DNA from: an uncultured Christensenellaceae bacterium
Lineage (GTDB): Bacteria > Bacillota > Clostridia > Christensenellales > UBA3700
DNA: 64,000 bases
Reading direction: 5' to 3'
Assembly: GCA_910587685.1 (NCBI GenBank)
Contig: CAJUMY010000003.1
Coordinates: forward strand, 70,935 to 134,934
The notes below the pieces were generated by a model. That model saw only the letters and a program-made list of their open reading frames with translations. It did no database searches and was not told the origin of the DNA. The position numbers and the translations under genes are program-made. Position 1 is the first letter of the stretch. Every line of letters begins with the position of its first letter. Positions 27,001-35,460 of the stretch are shown piece after piece.

Positions 27001-27620
27001 GTCTTTACTCTCTTCGGACCGGTGCTGGTGGCAACGATCTGCTTGAGTTCTTCCGATTCCTTATCAAGGTCTATCTCGGAAAGCAGTTCCTTTACGGCTT
27101 CTGCGCCCATTCCGACGCGGAAAGCGTCGGCTCCGAATTCGGCTCTCGCGCTCCTCATTTCGTTATCGTCTATGACCTGTTTTTTAGTAAACTTCGTAAC
27201 GCCGGGATCGAGAACGACGAACTTATTGAGATAGATAACGCTGTCTACGTCTTTCGGCGACATATCGAGCGCTATGCTTATTCTCGAAGGCACGCCTCTG
27301 AAGTACCATATATGCGATACTGGAGCGGCAAGTTCGATGTGACCCATTCTTTCGCGGCGAACTTTGCTCTTCGTTACTTCAACTCCGCACTTGTCGCAGA
27401 TGATACCCTTATACTTTATCCTCTTATACTTACCGCAGTGACACTCCCAATCCTTAGTAGGTCCGAATATGACCTCGCAGAAGAGACCGTCTTTCTCCGG
27501 TTTTTGCGTTCTGTAATTGATAGTCTCTGGCTTTTTGACTTCGCCGTGCGACCAAGATCTGATTTTGTCAGGAGAAGCAACTCCTATCTGTATCGAATCG
27601 AAATTGTTGAGTTCAAACAT
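24003..27620 (-). CDS. rpoC: DNA-directed RNA polymerase beta' subunit
   Basis: 1205 residues. N-terminal zinc finger CHCGKYKRIKYKGIICDKCG, catalytic Mg-binding loop NADFDGDQMAVH near residue 452, bridge helix and trigger loop region (STGPKR early; LTMRTFHSGGVA late), and a second Cys cluster CKTKHGICAKCYG typical of bacterial beta'. Length is normal for Firmicutes without large insertions. ATG 27620 has AGGAGG upstream and lies 15 bp after rpoB, so the genes form one transcript. Confidence 0.98.
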   Translation of the reverse strand: MFELNNFDSIQIGVASPDKIRSWSHGEVKKPETINYRTQKPEKDGLFCEVIFGPTKDWECHCGKYKRIKYKGIICDKCGVEVTKSKVRRERMGHIELAAPVSHIWYFRGVPSRISIALDMSPKDVDSVIYLNKFVVLDPGVTKFTKKQVIDDNEMRSARAEFGADAFRVGMGAEAVKELLSEIDLDKESEELKQIVATSTGPKRVKTVKRLEVIEAFRISGNRPEWMILDVLPVLPPEIRPMVPLDGGRFATSDLNDLYRRVINRNNRLKKLIESGAPDIIVRNEKRMLQEAVDALIDNGRRGKAVTGPNNRELKSLSAMLKGKQGRFRQNLLGKRVDYSGRSVIVVGPELKMHQCGLPKEMALELFKPFVMKKLVDYGKTQNIKSAKKLIDRQDPKVWDILEEVIQDHPVLLNRAPTLHRLGIQAFEPVLVEGRAIKLHPLACGAFNADFDGDQMAVHVPLSLEAQAEARVLMLSTNNILKLADGRPIVSPSQDMVIGSYYLTIVNPKAEGTGRWFSSANEALMAYQLKEIELQAKIHVRMEKEIDGVMKSKIIETTVGRIIFNQAIPQDLGFVDRSDPEHMFDLEIEDRVGKKELSKIVDKCFQLKGATATSQVLDKIKAQGYKYSTLGAITTSVFDMNLPEDKGAIVKEAEAQSLKIEQQYQRGRLTDEERYNQTIKVWQNAKENVDKLLKDALGEFNPIWMMAHSGARGNMGQISQLCGMRGLVRDPSGKIVELPIKSSYREGLSVLEYFISSHGGRKGLADTALKTADSGYLTRRLVDVAQDVIVNEEDCGDTKGTLITPIMNGGTIIENLASRIDGRYTVEDVVDYATGEIIAPKDTMISPSVAKQIEDMVMARVNDKESRGEKVTNEDRGIKIRSALSCKTKHGICAKCYGKNMASGNPVKLGEAVGVIAAQSIGEPGTQLTMRTFHSGGVATADDITQGLPRVEELFEARKPKGEAVISEIAGRVSVNPDTRTVTVTPVQGDAKEYKIAFTQKLVVKDGDIIEAGQELTQGSINPQDMLRARGVRGVQEYLMNQVQIAYRTSGVETNDKHAEIIIRQMMRKVRIEDSGDTNMLPGELVDLFTFEEENDKVLTEGGRPARAKRTLLGITKASLATDSFLSAASFQETARVLTEAAIKNKIDNLRGLKENVILGKLIPAGTGMKIYKSIGVQSAEQSESVIVENRSHEEQLKLEEDIED

Positions 27621-27635
27621 ATTCGCTACCTCCTA

Positions 27636-30600
27636 TTACTCATTGTCATCGTCGTCGAAAAGGCTGAATGAATCGCTTTCGTCATCGTCCAAGCCCACGT
27701 CGTCGAATCCGTCTTCCTCGTCGCCGCCGAAGAGATCGAGACTGAAGTCATCGTCGTCTTCATCGTCGTCGTTCATCGAAAGGCTGACGTCAACTTCCTT
27801 ATAATCCTGCTCTCTATCGTGAGACGTATCGTAATCGTCGTCGGTCAGTTCTCTGAAACCGATCTCTTCCTTGTCCTCGGTAAGAACCTTAACGTCGAGC
27901 GCCAAAGACTGGAACTCTTTGATAAGAACTTTGAACGACTCGGGGATACCCGGCTCCGATATGCTGTTGCCTTTGACTATAGAATCGTAAGTCTTTACAC
28001 GCCCTACGATATCGTCCGACTTGACAGTCAATATCTCCTGAAGTATATGCGACGCGCCGTAAGCCTCGAGCGCCCAAACCTCCATTTCTCCGAAACGCTG
28101 TCCGCCGAACTGCGCCTTACCGCCGAGCGGCTGCTGAGTTACGAGCGAGTACGGTCCCGTACTTCTTGCATGGATTTTGTCGTCGACAAGGTGGATAAGT
28201 TTAAGCATATACATGTAACCGACGGTTACTCTGTTCTCAAACGCTTCGCCCGTTCTTCCGTCGTAGAGTTTGATCTTACCGTTATTGGGAAGATTATTAT
28301 CCACGAGAAGCTCCTGAATATCGTTCTCCGAAGCTCCGTCGAATACCGGAGTCGATACCTTGATGCCGAGCATATTCGCAACGAGTCCGAGGTGCACCTC
28401 GAGGACCTGTCCTATATTCATACGCGAAGGAACGCCGAGAGGATTGAGGACTATCTGAAGTCTCTGACCGTTATCGAGGAACGGCATATCTTCTCTCGGA
28501 AGCACTCTCGATACGACGCCCTTATTACCGTGACGTCCCGCCATCTTGTCTCCGACGGAAATCTTTCTCTTCTGAGCGACGTAGATACGCACGAGCTTCT
28601 TAACGCCCGGCGCGAGCTCGTCCTTGTTCTCTCTCGTAAACACCTTAACATCCACGACGATACCGCTCTCTCCGTGAGGAAGTCTCAAAGAAGTATCTCT
28701 TACTTCTCTCGACTTCTCGCCGAATATAGCTTTGAGAAGTCTCTCTTCGGGAGTAGGATCGGCTTCGCCCTTAGGCGTAACCTTACCTACGAGAATATCG
28801 CCGGAGTGAACTTCGGCGCCCACGCAGATGATACCGTCCTCGTCAAGATATTTGAGCACGTCGTCGCCGAGATTGGGAATATCTCTCGTTATCTGCTCCT
28901 CTCCGAGCTTCGTATCTCTGGCTTCGGTCTCGTACTCTTCTATATGGATAGACGTAAATACGTCGTCCTTTACCAAATCTTCGTTAATGAGGATAGCGTC
29001 CTCGTAGTTATAACCTTCCCACGACATGAAGCCTATGAGAATATTACGTCCGAGCGAAAGCTCTCCGTTATCGGTAGACGGACCGTCGGCAAGTATCATG
29101 CCCTTGACGACCTTATCTCCCTTCTTTACTATAGGACGCTGATTGATGCAAGTGCCCTGGTTGGATCTCTTGAACTTGAGCAATTCGTATGTATCGCTCT
29201 GACCGCTAGGCATATCGACTCTAATCCTGTCGCCGCTGACGTATCCTACGATACCGTCGTTCTTCGCCACTACCATAACGCCCGAATCGTACGCTATCTT
29301 GTTCTCCATACCCGTGCCGACTATAGGAGCCTGAGGTTTGATGAGCGGAACTGCCTGACGTTGCATGTTAGAACCCATGAGCGCTCTCGACGTATCGTCG
29401 TGCTCAAGGAACGGAATGAGCGACGCAGCGACGGAAATGAGCTGCTTCGGAGAAACGTCCATGTAATCGACGTCTTTTGCGTCGTATTCCTTTATATCCT
29501 CTCTGTAACGGCAGTTAACACGCGGTCTTTCGAATCTGCTGTCCGCGGTAAGCGGCTCGTTAGCCTGAGCTACGACGTACTTGTCCTCTTCGTCAGCCTG
29601 AAGGTAATGCACTTCTTTGGTGACTATACCCGTCTCTTTATCGACCTTTCTGTAAGGAGCTTCGATGAAGCCGTATTCGTTGACTCTCGCATAAGTTGCA
29701 AGCGACGAAATAAGACCTATGTTCTGACCTTCCGGCGTCTCTATAGGACATATTCTTCCGTAGTGAGTATAGTTGACGTCACGTACTTCGAAACTTGCTC
29801 TCTCTCTGTTAAGACCGCCGGGTCCGAGAGCCGAGAGTTTACGCTTATGAGTAAGCTCCGCTATAGGATTGTAATGATCCATGAACTGCGACAACTGCGA
29901 AGAACAGAAAAATTCCTTTACTACGCTCGTTACCGGCTTTATATTGATAAGAGACTGCGGAGTAGCCTTCTGCTCGTCGTCCGACGAATTGCTCATTCTC
30001 TCTCTTATTACTCTCTCGAGTCTCGTGATACCCAGTCTGAACTGGTTGGTCATGAGTTCGCCGACCGAACGCACTCTTCTGTTAGCGAGGTGGTCGATAT
30101 TGTCGACGCTGCCGAAACCGTGGCAAAGACCTATATTGTAGTTGACCGTAGCTATTATATCTTCGAGCGTGATGTGCTTTTTGACAAGCTCCTCTACATT
30201 CTCCTTAACTAGGCTCTTGAGCGCTTCAGCATCGCCGTTTGAGGCTTCGAGGAGCTTCTTGAGCGTCGGATAATATACGTGCTCCAAAATACCGAGTTCT
30301 CTCGGATCGACGTCTACGTACGCGGAAAGATCGACGGTAGCGTTACCTATCGTCTTGAATCTCTTCTTCTCTTCGCCGCTCTTAGTATCGTTTCTCTCGA
30401 GATATACTACGTTAACGCCTGCGTTCTGTATCTCCCAAGCCTTGCTCTCGCTGACCTTTTCGCCCTTTGTAGCAAGAACTTCGCCGTCCTCGGTGATAAC
30501 GTCCTCGGCAAGCGTGAAGCCCGTTATACGTCTTGCGAGCGACAGTTTCTTATTGAACTTATACCTTCCTACTCTTGCAAGATCGTATCTTCTCGCGTCG

Positions 30601-31391
30601 AAGAAAGTATTATTGATGAGAGCCTTTACGCCGTCCATAGTAGGCACTTCGCCCGGACGGAGTCTCTTATAAAGCTCTATCATAGCGTCTTCCGAGTTGC
30701 GCGCGGAATCCTTAGCGATAGTGAGCTCTATCGTCTCGTCGTTTCCGAATAACTCCTTGAGCTCTTCGTCCGTACCGAAACCGAGCGCTCTCATAAGAGT
30801 AGTTCCCGATATCTTCCTATTCTTATCGACATTGACCCAAAGAATACCGTTGCTGTCCTGTTTGAATTCAAGCCATGCGCCTCTGTTCGGAATTACCGTA
30901 GCGTCGTAACGCATTACGCCCGACTTGTCGAGAGTAGAACCGCAATAAACGCTTGGGCTTCTGACAAGCTGGCTGACGATAACTCTCTCCGCGCCGTTGA
31001 TTATGAACGAACCGTTCTCCGTCATGAGAGGAATATCTCCCATAAATACTTCCGATTCGGTAACGACACCCGTATCCGTTCTTTCGAGTCTCGCCTTCAC
31101 TTTAAGCGGCAACGCATAAGTTGCATCTCTGTTCTTGCATTCCTGAACGTCGTACTTGCTCTCGCCCTCGAGAGTATAGCCGTCGAAATAGAGCTTGAAT
31201 CTTCCCGAAAAGTCAACGATCGGACTGAAATCGGCAAGAACCTCGCCTATGCCCTGTTCGAGGAACAACTTGTAAGAGTCTTTCTGCAACTCAATTAGAT
31301 ACGGTATGTCGAGAGTATCTTCGATTTTCGAAAATGTAAATCTCTCGGTATTTCCGTACTTAACTTTCTTAAGCATTTGATCCTGAGACAT
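27636..31391 (-). CDS. rpoB: DNA-directed RNA polymerase beta subunit
   Basis: 1251 residues. The rifampicin region is present (SQLSQFMDHYNPIAELTHKRKLSALGPGG, split by residue count around 490-520), as are GRHGNKGVVS and the C-terminal QPLGGKAQFGGQRFGEMEVWALEAYGA region. The rifampicin cluster has the common Firmicute wild-type residues, with no obvious resistance change. The last 55 residues form a very acidic tail (runs of D/E with SFSL blocks). ATG 31391 has AAGGAG upstream. The genes rplK-A-J-L, often just upstream, are not present; instead a divergent gene starts at 31904. Confidence 0.98.
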   Translation of the reverse strand: MSQDQMLKKVKYGNTERFTFSKIEDTLDIPYLIELQKDSYKLFLEQGIGEVLADFSPIVDFSGRFKLYFDGYTLEGESKYDVQECKNRDATYALPLKVKARLERTDTGVVTESEVFMGDIPLMTENGSFIINGAERVIVSQLVRSPSVYCGSTLDKSGVMRYDATVIPNRGAWLEFKQDSNGILWVNVDKNRKISGTTLMRALGFGTDEELKELFGNDETIELTIAKDSARNSEDAMIELYKRLRPGEVPTMDGVKALINNTFFDARRYDLARVGRYKFNKKLSLARRITGFTLAEDVITEDGEVLATKGEKVSESKAWEIQNAGVNVVYLERNDTKSGEEKKRFKTIGNATVDLSAYVDVDPRELGILEHVYYPTLKKLLEASNGDAEALKSLVKENVEELVKKHITLEDIIATVNYNIGLCHGFGSVDNIDHLANRRVRSVGELMTNQFRLGITRLERVIRERMSNSSDDEQKATPQSLINIKPVTSVVKEFFCSSQLSQFMDHYNPIAELTHKRKLSALGPGGLNRERASFEVRDVNYTHYGRICPIETPEGQNIGLISSLATYARVNEYGFIEAPYRKVDKETGIVTKEVHYLQADEEDKYVVAQANEPLTADSRFERPRVNCRYREDIKEYDAKDVDYMDVSPKQLISVAASLIPFLEHDDTSRALMGSNMQRQAVPLIKPQAPIVGTGMENKIAYDSGVMVVAKNDGIVGYVSGDRIRVDMPSGQSDTYELLKFKRSNQGTCINQRPIVKKGDKVVKGMILADGPSTDNGELSLGRNILIGFMSWEGYNYEDAILINEDLVKDDVFTSIHIEEYETEARDTKLGEEQITRDIPNLGDDVLKYLDEDGIICVGAEVHSGDILVGKVTPKGEADPTPEERLLKAIFGEKSREVRDTSLRLPHGESGIVVDVKVFTRENKDELAPGVKKLVRIYVAQKRKISVGDKMAGRHGNKGVVSRVLPREDMPFLDNGQRLQIVLNPLGVPSRMNIGQVLEVHLGLVANMLGIKVSTPVFDGASENDIQELLVDNNLPNNGKIKLYDGRTGEAFENRVTVGYMYMLKLIHLVDDKIHARSTGPYSLVTQQPLGGKAQFGGQRFGEMEVWALEAYGASHILQEILTVKSDDIVGRVKTYDSIVKGNSISEPGIPESFKVLIKEFQSLALDVKVLTEDKEEIGFRELTDDDYDTSHDREQDYKEVDVSLSMNDDDEDDDDFSLDLFGGDEEDGFDDVGLDDDESDSFSLFDDDDNE

Positions 31392-31525
31392 ATGTCACGC
31401 TCCTTAAAAAATCTATTTTCAAATTTTGCCAATAAAATGTGTAAAACGCGATATTCCCCTTACCCATTACGCTCATGATATCCAAATGGGCAGTATACCA
31501 CTTATACAATAATTATGCACTGTAA

Positions 31526-31555
31526 ATAGTATCATAGTGTTTTCAAGCAAGTCAA
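31526..31555 (-). promoter_or_regulatory. Probable rpoBC promoter
   Basis: The minus strand has TTGACT (31550-31555), an 18-base spacer and TACTAT (31526-31531) preceded by an extended TGA element. This leaves a 5' leader of about 130 bases before rpoB, in which I see no clear ribosomal-protein binding fold. Confidence 0.6.
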
Positions 31556-31682
31556 GCGAATTTTTATTGATATCTAAAGAATTTTAATTAAATTCTTATA
31601 TTTTTCGGCATCATCCCATAAAATACGACGCATTTTTCAAATAACTCTCGACTTATAGCGTAATTCTTCAGGGCTGTATATG

Positions 31683-31711
31683 TTGACAGTCACCTCTCGC
31701 TATGCTACAAT
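31683..31711 (+). promoter_or_regulatory. Consensus promoter of the HAD-rqcP unit
   Basis: TTGACA (31683-31688), a 17-base spacer and TACAAT (31706-31711) with an extended TGC element. It starts about 190 bases upstream of the HAD gene and so gives an unusually long 5' leader. Confidence 0.85.
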
Positions 31712-31861
31712 ATATATTGTTTATTATATTTATATATAGTCGCCTTTTATATACAGTAACTGCCGATAACGAGCCGAGCGGCGTAGATCCGCCTATGCGC
31801 GTAAGGCGAAAAACGGATAATTCCGCAAACTCCGTCTTCGCGACTTGAAAGCGGCGAGAAT

Positions 31862-31890
31862 GGTAACGGTATTATGGGAATACGGTAACC
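31862..31890 (+). promoter_or_regulatory. Hairpin just upstream of the HAD gene ribosome binding site
   Basis: GGTAACGGTATT and AATACGGTAACC pair with two mismatches around five bases; the SD AGGAG starts three bases after the stem. It could modulate access to the SD. Function is inference. Confidence 0.4.
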
Positions 31891-31903
31891 GCAGGAGATA
31901 ACT

Positions 31904-32611
31904 ATGGCTATCAACATATATTTCGATTTTGATATGACGCTCGCCTACCGCATCATGATGTGGACGGATACCGTAAGAGAGCTCCTTCTCGAAGAATGCG
32001 TAGTCGTAAAACGCGAAGATATACGCCCTTTTTATACGTTTAACGGTTACCCTTGGAACAGACCCGATCTCAGCCATGAAGAATTCTTCAAAGGCAAAGA
32101 ATGGTGGCAGAATTCAAAGGACTTCCTTATCGAAGGTCTTATCGAAAAGGGTCTTACCGACGAAGCCACCGCAAGACGCGTCGCTGACAAGTTCCCATCA
32201 AGGTTCGCCGATATTCGATACTGGCGGCTGTTTAGCGATACTCTGCCCGCCGTTAAAAAATTAAAAGAGCTGGGCTATAGCGTAAATATTCTTTCAAATC
32301 ACGTGCCCGAAGCCCGTGAAATAATAACTAAGCTCGGCATTATAGACGAATTCGACAGAGTGATACTCTCTTCGGAGGTCGGATATGAAAAGCCAAACGA
32401 AGCCATATTCAAAATAGCCGTTTACGGTCGCGAAAACGATATAAACGTCATGGTAGGCGACAACTTCAACGCCGACGTAAAGGGCGCCATAAACGCCGGA
32501 ATGAAGGCTATTCTGGTAAGAGAGAACAACTCCGGAAACTACAAATACTATCTCAAGGACCTAAACGGACTCGACGCGATGATAGAAGAGGTAATAAATA
32601 ATGAGACTTGA
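31904..32611 (+). CDS. HAD superfamily hydrolase (subfamily IA phosphatase)
   Basis: 235 residues with all four HAD motifs: motif I FDFDMT (nucleophile and acid/base Asp), motif II Ser in NILSNH, motif III Lys in GYEKPNEAIF, motif IV GDNFNAD. A helical cap domain lies between residues 15 and 95. It probably dephosphorylates a small phosphorylated metabolite; the substrate is not predictable. ATG 31904 follows AGGAG. Its last 11 bp overlap the start of rqcP, so the two are translated together. Confidence 0.9.
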   Translation: MAINIYFDFDMTLAYRIMMWTDTVRELLLEECVVVKREDIRPFYTFNGYPWNRPDLSHEEFFKGKEWWQNSKDFLIEGLIEKGLTDEATARRVADKFPSRFADIRYWRLFSDTLPAVKKLKELGYSVNILSNHVPEAREIITKLGIIDEFDRVILSSEVGYEKPNEAIFKIAVYGRENDINVMVGDNFNADVKGAINAGMKAILVRENNSGNYKYYLKDLNGLDAMIEEVINNET

Positions 32612-32858
32612 TAAATATCTTAAGGTATCGAGAATAATAAAACGCCGCGCCGTTGCGAACGAAGCGTGCGACAACGGACGCGTCACGATAAACGGACGCG
32701 TGGCGAAAGCGGGAACGGTTGTCAACGTAAACGACGAAGTTACGATAGCTTTCGGTGACAAGCTCTTCGCTTTCCGCATACTGTCGATAAACGAAAACGC
32801 AAAGAAAGAAGATACTGCGTCCATGTACGAAATAATGACGGACAAGATAAAAAGCTGA
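32601..32858 (+). CDS. rqcP: S4-domain RNA-binding protein RqcP (YabO)
   Basis: 85 residues, nearly entirely an S4 RNA-binding domain: MRLDKYLKVSRIIKRRAVAN at the start, VTINGRVAKAGTVVN in the middle and a short tail with MYEIM, a pattern matching Bacillus YabO/RqcP. RqcP works with RqcH in adding alanine tails to peptides on stalled 50S subunits. AGAGGT precedes the ATG, which overlaps the HAD gene. Confidence 0.9.
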   Translation: MRLDKYLKVSRIIKRRAVANEACDNGRVTINGRVAKAGTVVNVNDEVTIAFGDKLFAFRILSINENAKKEDTASMYEIMTDKIKS

Positions 32859-32946
32859 CGCTATAAAACGCGGCAACCGTAAATAACGACTGATATCCGA
32901 GGACTTCCCTCCGCCCCGCTTTATATTTCGCAGCGACGGCGGCGGC

Positions 32947-32965
32947 AATATCGAACTTCGATATT
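32947..32965 (+). repeat. Palindrome upstream of the ispDF promoter / weak rqcP terminator
   Basis: AATATCGAA-c-TTCGATATT is perfect and followed by TTG. It ends immediately before the -35 element of the proposed ispDF promoter. It may be a weak terminator of rqcP or an operator. Confidence 0.45.
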
Positions 32966-33019
32966 TTGCGCTATATACCGACAAAAATTATTATATTATT
33001 TATCCGACGCTATCGGATA
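32966..33019 (+). promoter_or_regulatory. Possible ispDF promoter with adjoining palindrome
   Basis: TTGCGC (32966-32971) and TATTAT (32989-32994) at 17-base spacing, followed by the inverted repeat TATCCGA-cgcta-TCGGATA at 33001-33019, which would lie at the transcript start and just before the SD. Confidence 0.45.
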
Positions 33020-33041
33020 ATAGAACCGAAGGAGAATGAGT

Positions 33042-34160
33042 TTGATAAACGCGATCATTCCGTGCGGAGGAGTGGGAAAACGCTCGGGACTAAGCTATAA
33101 CAAAATATTTTATCCGATAGACGGCGCTCCGCTCATAGTAAAGACGGTGCGAGCTTTTCTCTCCGTCGAGGAAATAACGAAGATAATCGTCGTATATAAC
33201 GAAGCCGACAGGCTCCGTATGGAAGAACTCTTCGGCGATAACGAAAAGATAGTCTTAACAGTCGGCGGCGAAAGCAGGAGCGAATCGGTGAAAGCGGGAC
33301 TTGACGCCGTTGACGGCGACGCCGAATACGTCGTTATCCACGACGGGGCGCGGCCGTTCGTTACGGACAAGCTCATAAAGAGCGTGATAGACGCCGCTAA
33401 AGAAGAAACGGGCGGCGCGACGCTCTATATTCCCGTTACCGATACTATAAAACGCGTCCTGAACGGCGAAATAGACTCGACTCCGAACAGAGACGAATAT
33501 GCGCTCATACAAACTCCGCAGGCGTTCAATACCGAAAAACTCAAATACGCATACTCGCGTCTTAACGAACCGCTGAGCGACGACACGCAGGTATTCGAAA
33601 GATTCTTCGGCGGCGTAAAACTCGTATCGGGAGATAAAAATAACGTCAAGATAACTTCGAAAGAGGATCTGCCCGTCTCCTACCGCTCGGGAATCGGTTA
33701 CGACACTCATCGCCTTGTCAAGGGACGCAAGCTGATACTCGGCGGCATCGACATACCTCACGAGAAAGGACTTTTAGGTCATTCAGACGCCGACGTATTG
33801 ACTCACGCGATAACGGACAGCATGCTGAGCGCTTCGGGAGAGCGAGATATCGGCGTGCTTTTCCCCGATAACGACGCAAAATATAAGGACATATACAGCA
33901 TATCTCTACTTAAAGAAGTATATAGGATAATAACCGCGAAAGGCTATAGCGTAGTTAATATCTCCGCGGTCGTCATGGCAGAAAAGCCAAAACTTCGCGA
34001 CTATATCCCGCTAATGGCGAAAAAACTCGCCGATACTCTCGGCATAGACGAAACAAGCGTCAACATATCCGCGACCACTACCGAAGGTATCGGACTCGTC
34101 GGCAGAGAGGAAGGCATATCTTCTAAGGCCGTATGTTTACTCAAATCGGAGGTTTTATAA
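33042..34160 (+). CDS. ispDF: Bifunctional IspD/IspF, isoprenoid (MEP) pathway
   Basis: About 372 residues. The N-terminal half is the IspD cytidylyltransferase (AIIPCGGVGKRSG nucleotide loop, VIHDGARPFV, QTPQAF), which makes CDP-methylerythritol. From about residue 218 follows IspF, the cyclodiphosphate synthase, with GIGYDTHRL and the zinc ligands in GHSDADVLTHAITD. The two steps are not consecutive in the pathway, as usual for this fusion. An ATG at 33036 is only one base from the AAGGAG SD; TTG at 33042, six codon-bases on, has ideal spacing and is preferred. The stop overlaps the next gene's start codon. Confidence 0.95.
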   Translation: MINAIIPCGGVGKRSGLSYNKIFYPIDGAPLIVKTVRAFLSVEEITKIIVVYNEADRLRMEELFGDNEKIVLTVGGESRSESVKAGLDAVDGDAEYVVIHDGARPFVTDKLIKSVIDAAKEETGGATLYIPVTDTIKRVLNGEIDSTPNRDEYALIQTPQAFNTEKLKYAYSRLNEPLSDDTQVFERFFGGVKLVSGDKNNVKITSKEDLPVSYRSGIGYDTHRLVKGRKLILGGIDIPHEKGLLGHSDADVLTHAITDSMLSASGERDIGVLFPDNDAKYKDIYSISLLKEVYRIITAKGYSVVNISAVVMAEKPKLRDYIPLMAKKLADTLGIDETSVNISATTTEGIGLVGREEGISSKAVCLLKSEVL

Positions 34161-34804
34161 TGCTTGAAAAATTTCTCGACGAACTGAATAAAGAAGCGAC
34201 AAGAAAGGGCGTCACGGAAAACGACGTAAGCGGACTCGACGAACACTATACCGCGCTCTTTAATAAATACATAAAGCTCGGACAGAGCGAATTCGATATA
34301 ATAAGACATTTCGGCGACCCCGAAAAGATAATATCCGATTATCTTTTAAGCGGAGAAATACCTCCGTCCGATATGGACGAATCTCTCCCTGCCGCGTTCA
34401 TTCCCGAGTTCCTCATAAGAGAGGACGAGATAGCGGCTATGGATACCGATGAAATATCAAAAAAGAAAGAAAAGACGGAATATAAGCATGAAGTAATGAG
34501 CCGCAAGGCTCTCATTATCAACGACATCTTCTTGATAACTCCGGGACTTCTTATCGCCGCGTTCGGCGTGATAGCTCTCGCCGTCGTCTCCGTGTTTATG
34601 ACCGCGGGAAGCGTCGTTCAAATGTTCGCGTGTTGGAATCTTGCGACTACAGCTGAGAAATGGGGCGGATTCGCTCTATCCGTAGTCGTCCTCGTTATGT
34701 CCGCGCTCTTCTACGTCCTAATAGTATGGATAGTAAAACTCATCGTCGGATATATGAGATCTTACGTAAAGAATCACAAGGAATGTTGGGAGAAAAACGT
34801 ATAA
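34160..34804 (+). CDS. DUF1700/HAAS-type membrane protein
   Basis: 214 residues. N-terminal helical part (LDELNKEATRKGV, then HFGDPEKIISDYLLSG) resembles the HAAS domain found in DUF1700 proteins, where the 'FGDP--IA--' motif is typical. Two or three transmembrane helices follow from residue 125 (LIINDIFLITPGLLIAAFGVI, then LSVVVLVMSALFYVLIVWIV). Such proteins are often linked to PadR regulators, but none is adjacent here. ATG 34160 overlaps the ispDF stop (TAATG) and has GGAGG seven bases upstream. Function unknown. Confidence 0.75.
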   Translation: MLEKFLDELNKEATRKGVTENDVSGLDEHYTALFNKYIKLGQSEFDIIRHFGDPEKIISDYLLSGEIPPSDMDESLPAAFIPEFLIREDEIAAMDTDEISKKKEKTEYKHEVMSRKALIINDIFLITPGLLIAAFGVIALAVVSVFMTAGSVVQMFACWNLATTAEKWGGFALSVVVLVMSALFYVLIVWIVKLIVGYMRSYVKNHKECWEKNV

Positions 34805-34807
34805 CAA

Positions 34808-34826
34808 AAAGCGATACTATCGCTTT
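34808..34826 (+). terminator. Weak hairpin after the DUF1700-like gene
   Basis: AAAGCGATA-c-TATCGCTTT just past the stop codon; the downstream bases (GAAAATTAAATTTT) are A+T rich without a clean T-run. Confidence 0.45.
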
Positions 34827-34897
34827 GAAAATTAAATTTTGAGACGGCTTCTATCGGAAATATCTCAAAATCGGTACGCGATAATTACTAAATAATA

Positions 34898-35350
34898 ATG
34901 ATAAGAGATATAGAAGAAAAAGACAGAGAAATATTTATCGCTATGTGCGAAGAATTCTATTCATCCACCGCCGTGTCTCACAGCGTTCCTAAAAGTCACT
35001 TTGAAAGAACCTTCGAGGTCGTGACCCATAACTCTCCCTATTATAAAGGATATATGCTCGAGTACGAGGGAAAGACAGTCGGATACGGACTCGTACAGCT
35101 CTCCTATTCTAACGAAGCGGGCGGTATGCAGATGTTCCTCGAAGAACTGTATATTCGCGAAGGATACAGAAACAAGGGACTTGGCAAAGAGTTTTTCGAA
35201 CGCGTCTACGCATCGAGAGACGACGTCGTACGTTATAGGCTCGAAGTCACCGCCGTAAACGAAAGAGCGATATCCCTTTACAAAAGGCTGGGATATGAAA
35301 ACCTCGACTACGTACAGATGATAAAAGACGTTGATAAAGATCCCCAATAA
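34898..35350 (+). CDS. GNAT family N-acetyltransferase
   Basis: 150 residues. The acetyl-CoA binding motif A appears as LEELYIREGYRNKGLGKEFF, followed by motif B RLEVTAVNERAISLYKRLGY. Length is normal. The acceptor (amine or protein N-terminus) cannot be told. The ATG at 34898 has no SD; the upstream sequence is A+T rich, so translation may be leaderless or coupled. A strong terminator follows. Confidence 0.9.
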   Translation: MIRDIEEKDREIFIAMCEEFYSSTAVSHSVPKSHFERTFEVVTHNSPYYKGYMLEYEGKTVGYGLVQLSYSNEAGGMQMFLEELYIREGYRNKGLGKEFFERVYASRDDVVRYRLEVTAVNERAISLYKRLGYENLDYVQMIKDVDKDPQ

Positions 35351-35386
35351 TATAAATGCTATAAAGTATTAAAACTTAAAATTCAA

Positions 35387-35417
35387 GGCGAACCGAATTA
35401 ACCGATTCGCCTTTTTT
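35387..35417 (+). terminator. Intrinsic terminator after the GNAT gene
   Basis: GGCGAA and TTCGCC with further inner pairs, followed by six T. Confidence 0.85.
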
Positions 35418-35460
35418 GATTTTTCCGTACGTCGAAATCTCATCGTTCGTATCTTAAATG

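Noticed and set aside
27819..30212. Long open frame (797 codons) on the strand opposite rpoB
   Set aside because: Lies entirely within rpoB, has Arg/Tyr/Val-rich composition typical of antisense frames, no SD and no recognisable motif.
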